A DNA stretch of 6,371 nt from JBNJDW01 sp051745265 (GCA_051745265.1 JBNJDW010000111.1:1-6371); one strand, 5' to 3'. Shown: positions 1 to 5,438, numbered from the stretch's first letter. The notes: generated by a model not told the origin, from the sequence alone. Numbers and translations: made by a program.

Positions 1-243
1 GTAGCCGTTGCGGGGCACGTCGAGGTTGAAGTTCGGTCGCGCATGATCGCCGCGACCACGTGCTGGCCGGAGAGGGCCGCCATCGGCACCCCCGCCCCCG
101 GATGCGTCCCGCCCCCCGCCAGGTAGAGGCCCGGCACGCCCGTGCGCGCCGTCGGGCGTTTGAAGGCCGCCGTCATGCCATGCGGGCTCTGCCCGTAGAG
201 GGATCCGTCCGAGGCCGGAAAGAGACGCGCGAAGCCCGCCGTC
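1..243 (-). pseudogene. crtD: C-terminal fragment of a CrtD-like carotenoid (hydroxyneurosporene-type) desaturase
   Basis: Read on the minus strand, this stretch encodes the end of an FAD-dependent carotenoid desaturase of the CrtI/CrtD family. The visible peptide contains FARLFPASDGSLYGQSPHG, then RTGVPGLYLAGGGTHPGAG, then VPMAALSGQHVVAAIM, and a tail STSTCPATAT. The GLYLAGGGTHPGAGVP block is the C-terminal FAD-binding signature of the family, and the SLYG(Q)SPHG and TSTxCPxTAT pieces recall CrtD of purple bacteria of the Rhodobacter group. CrtD introduces a double bond in spheroidene/spirilloxanthin synthesis. Only about 80 residues are present; the catalytic N-terminus is absent because the reading is replaced by folE at about 240-250, in a different frame. 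The piece is about 74% G+C, far above the folE-hmgA region. It is probably foreign to this locus (assembly chimera or rearrangement). The family call is fairly firm; CrtD rather than CrtI is from memory of motif details. Confidence 0.7.
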
Positions 244-250
244 GGCCTGT
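240..250. other. Chimeric junction between crtD fragment and folE
   Basis: FolE homology ends at codon 180 (bases 246-244), while CrtD homology on the same strand is convincing from about base 239 downward. The two frames differ: folE codons have their lowest base at position 1 modulo 3, crtD codons at 0 modulo 3. Composition changes from about 50% to about 74% G+C at the same place. No insertion sequence, inverted repeat or target duplication is visible here. The exact breakpoint cannot be fixed within a few bases. Confidence 0.75.
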
Positions 251-783
251 ACGGCCAGGGCAATCTGTTCTGCGCCGGTATGAAGGATAATCTGTTCGAG
301 TATTTGCTGGGTGGCTTCTTCCTGCATTTGCGGGCGCGACATCACCCAATCGACCAGGCGGTTAAATTTGGACAGGCCGATCACATCCTCGCCCGGGGTC
401 AGGGCAATAACGCATTTACCCACCACAGGGACCAGATGATGCGAGCATAATGAGCGCACTGTTACCGGCCCGACCATATAAAAATTCCCGGTTCTGGGCG
501 CAGTATTGGGAAACTTAGTGACATCAGGAGCGGGCGAAAAGCGGCCCTTCATAATTTCCCGCACATACATCCGGGCGACCCGTTTTGGCGTTTCGGTGGT
601 GTTGACGTCACCTTCAATCAACAGTGATTTTAGCAAACCGCTGATATGGCGTTCCGCTTCACGCTGGATGACGGCGATATCTTCATCATTGAGGTGGGCG
701 GCAATATTGGCATTGGCGACCAGGGACACCCCGGTTTTACGGAGTTTCTCAGTCAGTTGTTCAATATGATCGGAATCTGTCAT
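244..783 (-). CDS. folE: GTP cyclohydrolase I, C-terminally truncated
   Basis: GTP cyclohydrolase I converts GTP to dihydroneopterin triphosphate, the first step of tetrahydrofolate synthesis, in the cytosol. From ATG at 783-781 the protein reads MTDSDHIEQLTEKL and shows TETPKRVARMYVREI (63-77), the zinc/active-site motif CSHHLVPVVGK (113-123, Cys113 and the His115-His116 pair), VIGLSKFNRLVDW (134-146) and SRPQMQEE (149-156). Similarity stops after LAVQA (residue 180). The family should continue with an A-x-H-x-C block carrying the last zinc ligand, and this is missing, so the product as written should not fold a normal active site. The frame stays open to base 1 only by reading G+C-rich crtD DNA out of frame. 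No good Shine-Dalgarno lies just upstream of the ATG; an AAGGAGG sits 27 nt away. The gene is divergent from mnmA. Family identity is secure; whether the truncation is real is doubtful. Confidence 0.9.
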
Positions 784-810
784 TTTTCTAACTTTCGCCC
801 GTGTTTGTTG

Positions 811-817
811 CCTCCTT
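811..817 (-). promoter_or_regulatory. Orphan Shine-Dalgarno-like AAGGAGG in the folE leader
   Basis: The minus strand carries a strong AAGGAGG 27 nt upstream of the folE ATG. No ATG, GTG or TTG stands at a normal distance after it in the folE frame or any other. It may be chance, or may mark a leader element. A possible folE -10 (TATACA, 825-820) lies just upstream, with only a poor -35, so the folE promoter is not resolved. Confidence 0.25.
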
Positions 818-879
818 ATTGTATAGCAAGGCTCTGGTCACAAATCGAGGAAATTTCCAATCCAGCCTATGTCAAAAAC

Positions 880-908
880 TTGACCTTTAGCGTGAAAGCA
901 TATATAAC
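880..908 (+). promoter_or_regulatory. Sigma70-type promoter of mnmA
   Basis: TTGACC (880-885), a 17-bp spacer, and TATAAC (903-908) make a near-consensus housekeeping promoter. Transcription would begin near 914-916, which is downstream of the ATG at 909 and only a few bases before ATGs at 918 and 921. The transcript would therefore be leaderless or nearly so. This promoter decides against the longest mnmA reading. Confidence 0.65.
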
Positions 909-920
909 ATGCGCATTATG

Positions 921-2069
921 ATGAATTCTCTTGGTATAAATAAAGCGCCCAAAGATACCCGCGTCGTTGTTGCGATGTCAGGGGGCGTCGACTCGTCCGT
1001 CACAGCCGCTTTACTGCATGAGGAAGGCTATGAAGTCGTCGGCATTACCCTGCAGCTTTATGATCATGGCGCTGCGATCGAGAAAAAAGGCGCCTGCTGC
1101 GCCGGACAGGATATTTATGATGCCAAGCGCATTGCTGAGAAATTGGGCTTTGAGCATTACGTGCTGAATTACGAAAGCAATTTCCGTGATAGTGTCATGG
1201 AAGATTTCGCCGACAGTTACCTGCGCGGTGAAACGCCGATCCCCTGTGTGCGCTGTAATCAGACCGTAAAGTTTAAGGATCTGCTGCAGACCGCCCGTGA
1301 TCTGGGTGCAGACTGCATGGCAACCGGTCATTATATTCGCCGCGTTGTCACCCCGACCGGGGTTGAACTGCACCGGGCGACGGATGTCGGTAAGGATCAG
1401 AGCTATTTCCTGTTTGCCACCACGCAGGAACAGCTTGAATTCCTGCGCTTTCCGCTCGGCGATGTCGCCAGTAAGGATGAAGTCACTCGCCATCATGCTG
1501 AACGGCTGGAGCTGTGCGTTGCCGGCAAACCCGACAGTCAGGATATCTGCTTTGTGCCCAATGGGTCTTACGCCACTGTCGTTGAAAAACTACGTCCCGG
1601 CGCCTCAGCACCGGGCCCGATTGTTCATCTGGATGGTCGCACCGTTGGCGAGCATAAAGGTATTATTCATTACACAATCGGCCAGCGCCGCGGGCTTGGC
1701 ATTGGCGGCGGTGTCACCGAAAACAACGAACCCCTTTATGTCGTGGGTGTAAGTGCCGATCGTAACGAAGTTATTGTCGGGCCTTATGAAGCGCTCGCCC
1801 GTGATACAGTCTATATGACCGACAGTAACTGGCTGCTGGATGTCCCCGCAGAAGGACTGGATGTAGAGATTAAATTACGTTCCACCCAGCCCCCGGCTCC
1901 TGCAACGCTGTATCGGGGCGATAAAGGTGAAGAAGTGGCTATACTGAAAACCCCGCAATTCGGCATTGCCGCAGGGCAGGCTTGCGTGGTTTATCTGGGC
2001 AGTCGGGTTATTGGCGGCGGCTGGATGACCCGGGCAGAAAATTCGGCCCTGACACAACAGGCTGCTTAA
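921..2069 (+). CDS. mnmA: tRNA-specific 2-thiouridylase MnmA
   Basis: MnmA adenylates uridine 34 of tRNA-Lys, -Glu and -Gln and places sulfur on C2, giving the s2U of mnm5s2U; sulfur comes through a relay or directly from a cysteine desulfurase. With the start at 921 (MNSLGINK) the protein has 382 residues, normal for the family. Visible motifs are the PP-loop AMSGGVDSSV (18-27), GACCAGQD (57-64), PCVRCNQTVKF (108-118) with Cys112 matching the first catalytic cysteine, ATGHY (134-138), and KPDSQDICFVP (203-213) with Cys210 matching the second catalytic cysteine. The extra Cys109 forming CxxC is, as I recall, usual in alphaproteobacteria. ATG codons also occur at 909 and 918, but the promoter -10 ends at 908, so 909 should lie upstream of the transcript, and MNSLG fits family N-termini better. 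No Shine-Dalgarno is visible, which suits leaderless initiation. The gene is intact and divergent from folE. Confidence 0.97.
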   Translation: MNSLGINKAPKDTRVVVAMSGGVDSSVTAALLHEEGYEVVGITLQLYDHGAAIEKKGACCAGQDIYDAKRIAEKLGFEHYVLNYESNFRDSVMEDFADSYLRGETPIPCVRCNQTVKFKDLLQTARDLGADCMATGHYIRRVVTPTGVELHRATDVGKDQSYFLFATTQEQLEFLRFPLGDVASKDEVTRHHAERLELCVAGKPDSQDICFVPNGSYATVVEKLRPGASAPGPIVHLDGRTVGEHKGIIHYTIGQRRGLGIGGGVTENNEPLYVVGVSADRNEVIVGPYEALARDTVYMTDSNWLLDVPAEGLDVEIKLRSTQPPAPATLYRGDKGEEVAILKTPQFGIAAGQACVVYLGSRVIGGGWMTRAENSALTQQAA

Positions 2070-2089
2070 ACGCAGAAGGGTCTTTTAAT

Positions 2090-2833
2090 ATGGTTTCCGA
2101 TTTCAATAAAAAAGCGATGATTTCAAAAGAACTGATCCCCTTTATCCGTGCAGGTAAAGAAAAAGAGGTTATGGATCTGCTTGACAAAGGTGCCGATCCG
2201 AATGTCCGGGGCGATTGGCAATTTACGGCCCTTCAGTTTGCTCTTATACACGGTATGAAGCCAGCTGTGATTGATAAAATGCTGAATAACAAAGCTGATC
2301 CGATGGTACGGGGGGATGTGCTTTCTTTTTCTCCTCTGGATTTATTAGTGGGAGGAGACCGCAGGGCTCTGATTAGTGGCCATTACCACCATAACTATAG
2401 TTCTGGTGAGCGCGTCGCCATTGCAAAAAGTCTGGTGCGTTACGGGGTTGATGTAAATGCACTTCAGCCCGATACGGGCAGGCCGCCCCTTTTTAGTTTG
2501 TTTGCCGCCGGAGGCGATCTGAAACTTGCTGAATATCTTATTTCCCAAAAAGCCAAAGGGCTAAACAGTAAAGGGGCTTTAGAAAAATTAACGCCTTTGC
2601 ATCTTTGCGCCTATAGGGGACAAATTGATCATGTACGTTTTTTGATCAAGTATAATGTCAATCCGTATAGCAAGGATATCTTTGGTCTGACCCCGCGTTT
2701 AAAAACGAAAGCCGCTTTGCAAAGGGGTGATGTCAACCCTGAAAAACTGTCACAAGTCATTGAAATGCTTAAATCTTATGAGGATGAAAAACCACATAAG
2801 ATCAAACGCATTATAAGCCGATTTAGCCTGTAA
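2090..2833 (+). CDS. Ankyrin-repeat protein
   Basis: The 247-residue product is built of ankyrin repeats, which are protein-binding scaffolds. Recognisable units are about 18-42 (GKEKEVMDLLDKGADPNVRG), 43-76 (FTALQFALIHG then NNKADPMVRGD), 79-124 (a longer unit with an insertion, ending LVRYGVDVN), 130-160 (PPLFSLFAAGGDLKLAEYLI), and 165-200 (KLTPLHLCAYRGQIDHVRFL, the most canonical). The tail is basic (HKIKRIISRF). There is no signal peptide or membrane segment, so it is probably cytosolic. The start at 2090 is chosen because AGAAGG lies about 10 nt upstream at 2074-2079; the frame is open further 5' inside mnmA, but a start there would overlap it by many codons. It begins 20 bp after the mnmA stop and may share its transcript. 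Its G+C appears lower than that of mnmA. Binding partner and role are unknown. Confidence 0.85.
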   Translation: MVSDFNKKAMISKELIPFIRAGKEKEVMDLLDKGADPNVRGDWQFTALQFALIHGMKPAVIDKMLNNKADPMVRGDVLSFSPLDLLVGGDRRALISGHYHHNYSSGERVAIAKSLVRYGVDVNALQPDTGRPPLFSLFAAGGDLKLAEYLISQKAKGLNSKGALEKLTPLHLCAYRGQIDHVRFLIKYNVNPYSKDIFGLTPRLKTKAALQRGDVNPEKLSQVIEMLKSYEDEKPHKIKRIISRFSL

Positions 2834-2874
2834 GGCTCGTTTAGGGGCTGACAGGGTGATTGTGATGTGCCCGA

Positions 2875-4167
2875 TTAATCCACCTTGAACCGCTTTTGAA
2901 TATCTTTCCAGACGGCGTGGTAATCACCTTGTTTGGTTTTGGCTTTTAATGCGATATCAGTGGCATGCATCGGAAATCTTGATTCAAACATAAAGGCAAG
3001 GGCGCCGTTTAGCTTTTGCGGTTGCAGATCGGCATTCTCGGCCTTTTCGACCGTGGCATTGTCCGGCCCATGGGCAGACATGCGGTTATGAAGGCTGGCA
3101 CCGCCGGGTACAAAGCCGCCGCCTTCTTTGCCTTCGTAAGTGCCGCCGATCAGGCCCATAAATTCGCTCATGACGTTGCGGTGGAAATAGGGCGGGCGGA
3201 AGGTATTTTCAGCAACCTGCCAGCGTGGCGGGAAAATCACAAAATCAATGTTGGCGACACCGGGAATGGTCGAGGGGGCGGTCAATACGGTGAAAATCGA
3301 CGGATCAGGATGGTCAAAACTGACCGCATTCACGGGGCAGAATTTTAACAAATCATACTTATACGGTACATAATTACCGTGCCAGGCGACGACGTTCAAC
3401 GGGCTGTGATCAATTTTCGCCTGCCAGAGGCTGCCGCTGTATTTACAAAGCAGCTGGAAATCGCCATCTTTGTCTTCATAGGCAGCAACCGGAGTCTGGA
3501 AATCACGCGGATTGGCAAGGCCGTTGGCGCCGATTGGCCCCAGATCAGGCAGGGTGAGCGCCTGACCAAAATTCTCACAGATATAGCCGCGAATATCACC
3601 ATCGCAGTCGACTTTGAATTTTATACCGCGGGGAATGACGCAGATTTCATTGGGCGCAACCTCCATCCGGCCCATTTCGGTAAAGATGCGCAGTGTGCCG
3701 GTCTGCGGGACAATCAGGAAATCACCATCGGCGTTATAAAAAAAGCGATCTGTCATAGAGGTATTGGCGGCATACAGATAAACCGCCAGCCCGTCGCCGG
3801 CATCGCTGTCGCCATTACCGCACCAGGTCATCAGCCCGTCAATGAAATCAACTTTGTCCGAAGGCAGCTTGCACGGGTCCCAGCGCATCTGATTGGGGGA
3901 AGCGTTTGATTTGGGGAAATCACCGGTAATGCCCGTGTGTTTATAGGCTGTAAAAGCACTGTGACGGACAGAAGGCAAAATCCGGTACCACCAGCTGCGC
4001 CGGTTTTGCGCGCGGGGCGTGGTAAAGGAGGTGCCGGTCATTTGTTCGGTATACAGCCCGAAAGCCGGGCGTTGCGGCGTGTTGCCATAGGCGGGCAGGG
4101 CGCCTGTGACAGCCTCACTCGTGAATTCATTGCCAAAACCGGTGAGATATTCCAATGTGTCCGTCAT
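2875..4167 (-). CDS. hmgA: Homogentisate 1,2-dioxygenase
   Basis: HmgA opens the ring of homogentisate with O2 to give maleylacetoacetate, the central step of tyrosine and phenylalanine degradation, using non-haem Fe(II) in the cytosol. The 430-residue product is full length. It starts LEYLTGFGNEFTSEA, has RAQNRRSWWYRILPS (52-66), and carries the iron-site region FRPPYFHRNVMSEFMGLIGG (323-342). By alignment with the human enzyme from memory, the iron ligands are His329, Glu335 and His366 (in LHNRMSAHGPD), and His286 (in SFDHPDPSIF) is the probable catalytic base. No key residue is missing. The ATG is preceded by AAGGAGAC at the right distance. The gene is convergent with the ankyrin gene, 41 bp apart, with no clear terminator between them. 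Other catabolic genes (maleylacetoacetate isomerase, fumarylacetoacetase, hppD) are not in view, so it appears to be a single-gene unit here. Confidence 0.97.
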   Translation of the reverse strand: MTDTLEYLTGFGNEFTSEAVTGALPAYGNTPQRPAFGLYTEQMTGTSFTTPRAQNRRSWWYRILPSVRHSAFTAYKHTGITGDFPKSNASPNQMRWDPCKLPSDKVDFIDGLMTWCGNGDSDAGDGLAVYLYAANTSMTDRFFYNADGDFLIVPQTGTLRIFTEMGRMEVAPNEICVIPRGIKFKVDCDGDIRGYICENFGQALTLPDLGPIGANGLANPRDFQTPVAAYEDKDGDFQLLCKYSGSLWQAKIDHSPLNVVAWHGNYVPYKYDLLKFCPVNAVSFDHPDPSIFTVLTAPSTIPGVANIDFVIFPPRWQVAENTFRPPYFHRNVMSEFMGLIGGTYEGKEGGGFVPGGASLHNRMSAHGPDNATVEKAENADLQPQKLNGALAFMFESRFPMHATDIALKAKTKQGDYHAVWKDIQKRFKVD

Positions 4168-4170
4168 GAT

Positions 4171-4178
4171 GTCTCCTT
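4171..4178 (-). promoter_or_regulatory. Ribosome binding site of hmgA
   Basis: The minus strand reads AAGGAGAC three bases before the hmgA ATG at 4167, with the GGAG core about 5-6 nt away. It is a near-perfect Shine-Dalgarno and fixes the hmgA start. Confidence 0.8.
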
Positions 4179-4199
4179 GTTTAAAAAACGACTGAAATA

Positions 4200-4228
4200 A
4201 TTATACGCGTGAAATGCTAAAAAATTAA
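4200..4228 (-). promoter_or_regulatory. Probable hmgA promoter
   Basis: A consensus -10 TATAAT lies at 4205-4200 on the minus strand, with a weak -35 TTAATT (4228-4223) at 17 bp. Transcription would start near 4193, giving a 5' leader of about 25 nt before the hmgA ATG. The weak -35 would suit activator-dependent or regulated expression, but no operator is recognisable. Confidence 0.45.
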
Positions 4229-4259
4229 GCCTGTTTTTAGTTTTGCGGGAATTTCAGGG

Positions 4260-4288
4260 TTGCGAATCCCGCGTTTGGGATATATAAG
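4260..4288 (+). promoter_or_regulatory. Promoter of tRNA-Met
   Basis: TTGCGA (4260-4265), a 17-bp spacer and TATAAG (4283-4288) precede the tRNA. The predicted start near 4295 leaves about 16 nt of 5' leader before the mature tRNA end, as expected for an RNase P-processed transcript. Confidence 0.55.
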
Positions 4289-4310
4289 TCAATATCCGAA
4301 CATCCCTTGT

Positions 4311-4387
4311 GGCGGGGTAGCTCAGCTGGTTAGAGCAGTGGAATCATAATCCATGTGTCGGGGGTTCGAGTCCCTCCCTCGCTACCA
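4311..4387 (+). tRNA. tRNA-Met (anticodon CAT), elongator type
   Basis: The 77-nt sequence folds into a full cloverleaf. The acceptor GGCGGGG pairs with CCTCGCT (G1-U72 and G5-U68 wobble); the D stem is GCTC/GAGC; the anticodon stem GTGGA/TCCAT encloses loop ATCATAA with anticodon CAT at positions 34-36; the variable loop is GTGTC; the T stem GGGGG/CCCTC encloses TTCGAGT; discriminator A and CCA are encoded. CAT could also be tRNA-Ile2 (lysidine) or initiator tRNA. The body matches alphaproteobacterial elongator tRNA-Met as I recall it, and the G1-U72 pair differs from the unpaired 1-72 of initiators. Its 3' end borders the integrase remnant, a typical integration site. Confidence 0.93.
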
Positions 4388-4450
4388 TTTGGCTTTCCAG
4401 GCCTTATAAAACCTTAACTCTCTGATAGATAATCATAAAATTTTTCCAAT

Positions 4451-4476
4451 TGGTACACATTTGTGGTACACATTTG
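4451..4476 (+). repeat. Perfect 13-bp tandem direct repeat (TGGTACACATTTG x2)
   Basis: Bases 4451-4463 and 4464-4476 are both TGGTACACATTTG with no spacer. The repeat ends two bases before the ATG of the integrase stub and 63 bp after the tRNA CCA end. Position and form would suit arm-type integrase or excisionase binding sites, or an autoregulatory operator of the integrase gene. The duplication is seen directly; the role is inferred. Confidence 0.7.
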
Positions 4477-4478
4477 GG

Positions 4479-4538
4479 ATGGAAGACATGGCAAAATACC
4501 CTGGCCTTGTTCGCAGGAGTGCAATTAGCTCTATATGA
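4479..4538 (+). pseudogene. N-terminal remnant of a tyrosine-type integrase
   Basis: From ATG at 4479 the reading is MEDMAKYPGLVRRSAISSI, then a stop at 4536. The MAKYPGLVRR piece resembles the opening of phage/island tyrosine integrases of alphaproteobacteria, where it is normally followed by a YY/RRRxP segment and the catalytic domain. Here similarity ends after the Arg pair, and nothing downstream in any frame shows a catalytic R..HxxR..Y domain. It lies directly after the tRNA, where such genes typically sit. I read it as the 5' end of a deleted integrase gene. The matching stretch is only about ten residues, so chance resemblance is possible. Confidence 0.45.
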
Positions 4539-4607
4539 AGTGCTCAAGATGCGGGTGAAAAGTACGAAAGTTTCTATTGGGAATGCCCGAGATCAGCCGA
4601 ACAATAA
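4535..4607 (+). pseudogene. Possible frameshifted zinc-ribbon peptide remnant
   Basis: ATG at 4535 gives MKCSRCG then a stop at 4556. Shifting frame there continues as EKYESFYWECPRSAEQ and stops at 4605-4607. Joined, it has the look of a small zinc ribbon (CxxCG ... Y..ECP), but the fourth cysteine would be Ser in PRS. No Shine-Dalgarno is well placed. The piece is too short to be sure and may be chance. Confidence 0.2.
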
Positions 4608-4707
4608 TGCTTTATCCGAATGTAAGCGGCTCTGTACTAGATAACCCGACTTTCTTTTAGTTCGGGAGCACATGCCTACCGGCGCGGCAATCCGCTTTAT
4701 CGCAGGC

Positions 4708-4738
4708 TTGTATACAATTTTAAATAAATTTTTATAAT
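4708..4738 (+). promoter_or_regulatory. Putative promoter of the 176-aa membrane protein gene, with overlapping palindrome
   Basis: A consensus TATAAT (4733-4738) has TTGTAT (4708-4713) 19 bp upstream. That spacing is long, so the -35 is uncertain. The -35 lies inside the perfect 10-bp palindrome TTGTATACAA (4708-4717), which could be a repressor half-site pair. The surrounding sequence is very A+T-rich, so chance -10 boxes are common. The predicted start is near 4745, about 40 nt before the TTG start codon. Confidence 0.4.
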
Positions 4739-4785
4739 TGGGATGTCATAATATATAAGCTAAGATCATTTATGGGATTTTATTC

Positions 4786-5316
4786 TTGCCACAAGATGAC
4801 AATCAAACGAAGAAAAGAAAAAAGCTTAAATTTACTCTTTTGATTTTAGGGGTGAGTGTATCACTTTATGTAGCACATCAAGTGGTGAAGCATAAAGGGT
4901 ACTGCATTCCCGAAATGCGTATTTTGACCTCTCAACAGATAATGGATCGGGCGTTGTTTGGAAAAAGAGGTGATACAATGACATTTGAAGAAAAAAAAGC
5001 GGAAGTACCAAATTACCCGGAATGTTGTCGCGTTAAGGGGGGAGCGAAAAGCCTTAAAAATTCAGAGAATTTTCTTTCTGAACGAAAAATATATTACTTC
5101 ACTAACATGGCAATTGAGGAATGGAAGGGTGAAACTGAATACGTTGAATTAAGTGATGGTTTAGATAGTTGCGGCAATAAAGCGATGCAACGTTATTTCA
5201 GTGATATTCCTGTTTGGTCCGCCAGAATGGGATATGGAGAAGATGATTATCTGAGAATTATTAATCAAAACAGAGAATATTGGCAAAAAGAAGGGGATGA
5301 AGGGTGGAACGAGTAA
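4786..5316 (+). CDS. Uncharacterised single-pass membrane-anchored protein with CC motif
   Basis: The 176-residue product begins with a short basic cytoplasmic piece (KKRKK, 9-13), then one membrane segment at about 14-34, so the rest should face the periplasm. That part carries GYCIPEMRIL (38-47), YPECCRV (77-83) and DSCG (127-130): four cysteines (40, 80, 81, 129) able to form disulfides. The arrangement GYC..E.R.L, then CC.V, then CG near the end resembles an uncharacterised group of small proteobacterial membrane proteins that I recall only loosely. The C-terminus is acidic and aromatic (QNREYWQKEGDEGWNE). No ATG is usable: the frame is closed by TAA at 4756-4758, and TTG at 4786 is the only start that includes the anchor; its Shine-Dalgarno is poor. 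It is A+T-rich compared with hmgA, and is first in the island gene run. Function unknown. Confidence 0.75.
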   Translation: MPQDDNQTKKRKKLKFTLLILGVSVSLYVAHQVVKHKGYCIPEMRILTSQQIMDRALFGKRGDTMTFEEKKAEVPNYPECCRVKGGAKSLKNSENFLSERKIYYFTNMAIEEWKGETEYVELSDGLDSCGNKAMQRYFSDIPVWSARMGYGEDDYLRIINQNREYWQKEGDEGWNE

Positions 5317-5438
5317 CTGAAATCACGTTAGATTGGACGGAATTAACGTTAAAAACGCCTACAAACCTGTTTCTTTATGGGATGCTCGTATTAACAGGGA
5401 GGGGCAATGTCTCGGGTATATGTAAAAACGCTATATAA
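5304..5438 (+). CDS. Doubtful 44-codon ORF overlapping the preceding stop
   Basis: GTG at 5304 overlaps the end of the 176-aa gene by 13 bp and is preceded by AAGGGG at a good distance, so translational coupling is possible. The frame runs 44 codons (VERVTEITLDWTELTLK...). The second half looks unlike a typical protein, whereas frame +2 across the same DNA gives NAYKPVSLWDARINREGQCL. A single frameshift near 5330 would join the natural-looking start (MERVTEITL) to that reading. This may be a small gene broken by an indel, or not a gene. Confidence 0.25.
   Translation: MERVTEITLDWTELTLKTPTNLFLYGMLVLTGRGNVSGICKNAI
5321..5425 (+). pseudogene. Frame-shifted coding remnant with protein-like composition
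   Basis: Between TGA at 5318 and TAA at 5423 one frame reads 34 residues, including VRLDGINVKNAYKP and SLWDARINREGQCLGYM, with no start codon of its own except TTG at 5333. The mix of charged, aromatic and glycine residues looks like the end of a real protein. It could be the 3' end of the gene beginning at GTG 5304 after a -1 shift, or debris of a deleted gene. The phrase PVSLWDAR loosely recalls PVWSAR in the preceding 176-aa protein. Confidence 0.3.

Larger units (their letters stand above)
4388..4785. other. Gene-poor, decayed stretch between tRNA-Met and the small membrane-protein genes
   Basis: These 398 bases hold no convincing intact gene. They contain a 13-bp tandem repeat, an integrase N-terminal stub, a possible frameshifted zinc-ribbon remnant, and the promoter of the next gene. 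A 64-codon reading from 4450 is open, but its peptide shares no recognisable pattern and it overlaps the repeats and the integrase stub in another frame. I see no second copy of the tRNA 3' end that would mark the far attachment site. The impression is of a deletion-scarred insertion boundary. Confidence 0.5.

Noticed and set aside
60..290. Plus-strand open frame of 76 codons
   Set aside because: It is an arginine-rich antisense shadow of the crtD fragment and crosses the chimeric joint.
506..921. Two overlapping plus-strand open frames opposite folE
   Set aside because: They are antisense to a clearly recognisable FolE and have no family-like sequence.
1011..1496. 161-codon minus-strand frame inside mnmA
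   Set aside because: It is fully antisense to conserved MnmA motifs, a typical shadow of a long coding region.
2834..2874. Bidirectional terminator between the convergent ankyrin gene and hmgA
   Set aside because: No stable hairpin with a flanking T run is visible in the 41 bp.
3016..3909. Plus-strand frames of 110 and 176 codons opposite hmgA
   Set aside because: Antisense to the iron-site and core region of hmgA; no Shine-Dalgarno or recognisable domain.
4450..4644. 64-codon plus-strand frame after the tRNA
   Set aside because: It begins inside the tandem repeat, lacks a Shine-Dalgarno, and competes with the integrase stub frame, which has the recognisable peptide.
4645..4666. CCCGA ... 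TCGGG inverted repeat as a terminator
   Set aside because: Only five pairs around a 12-nt loop and no T tract after it.
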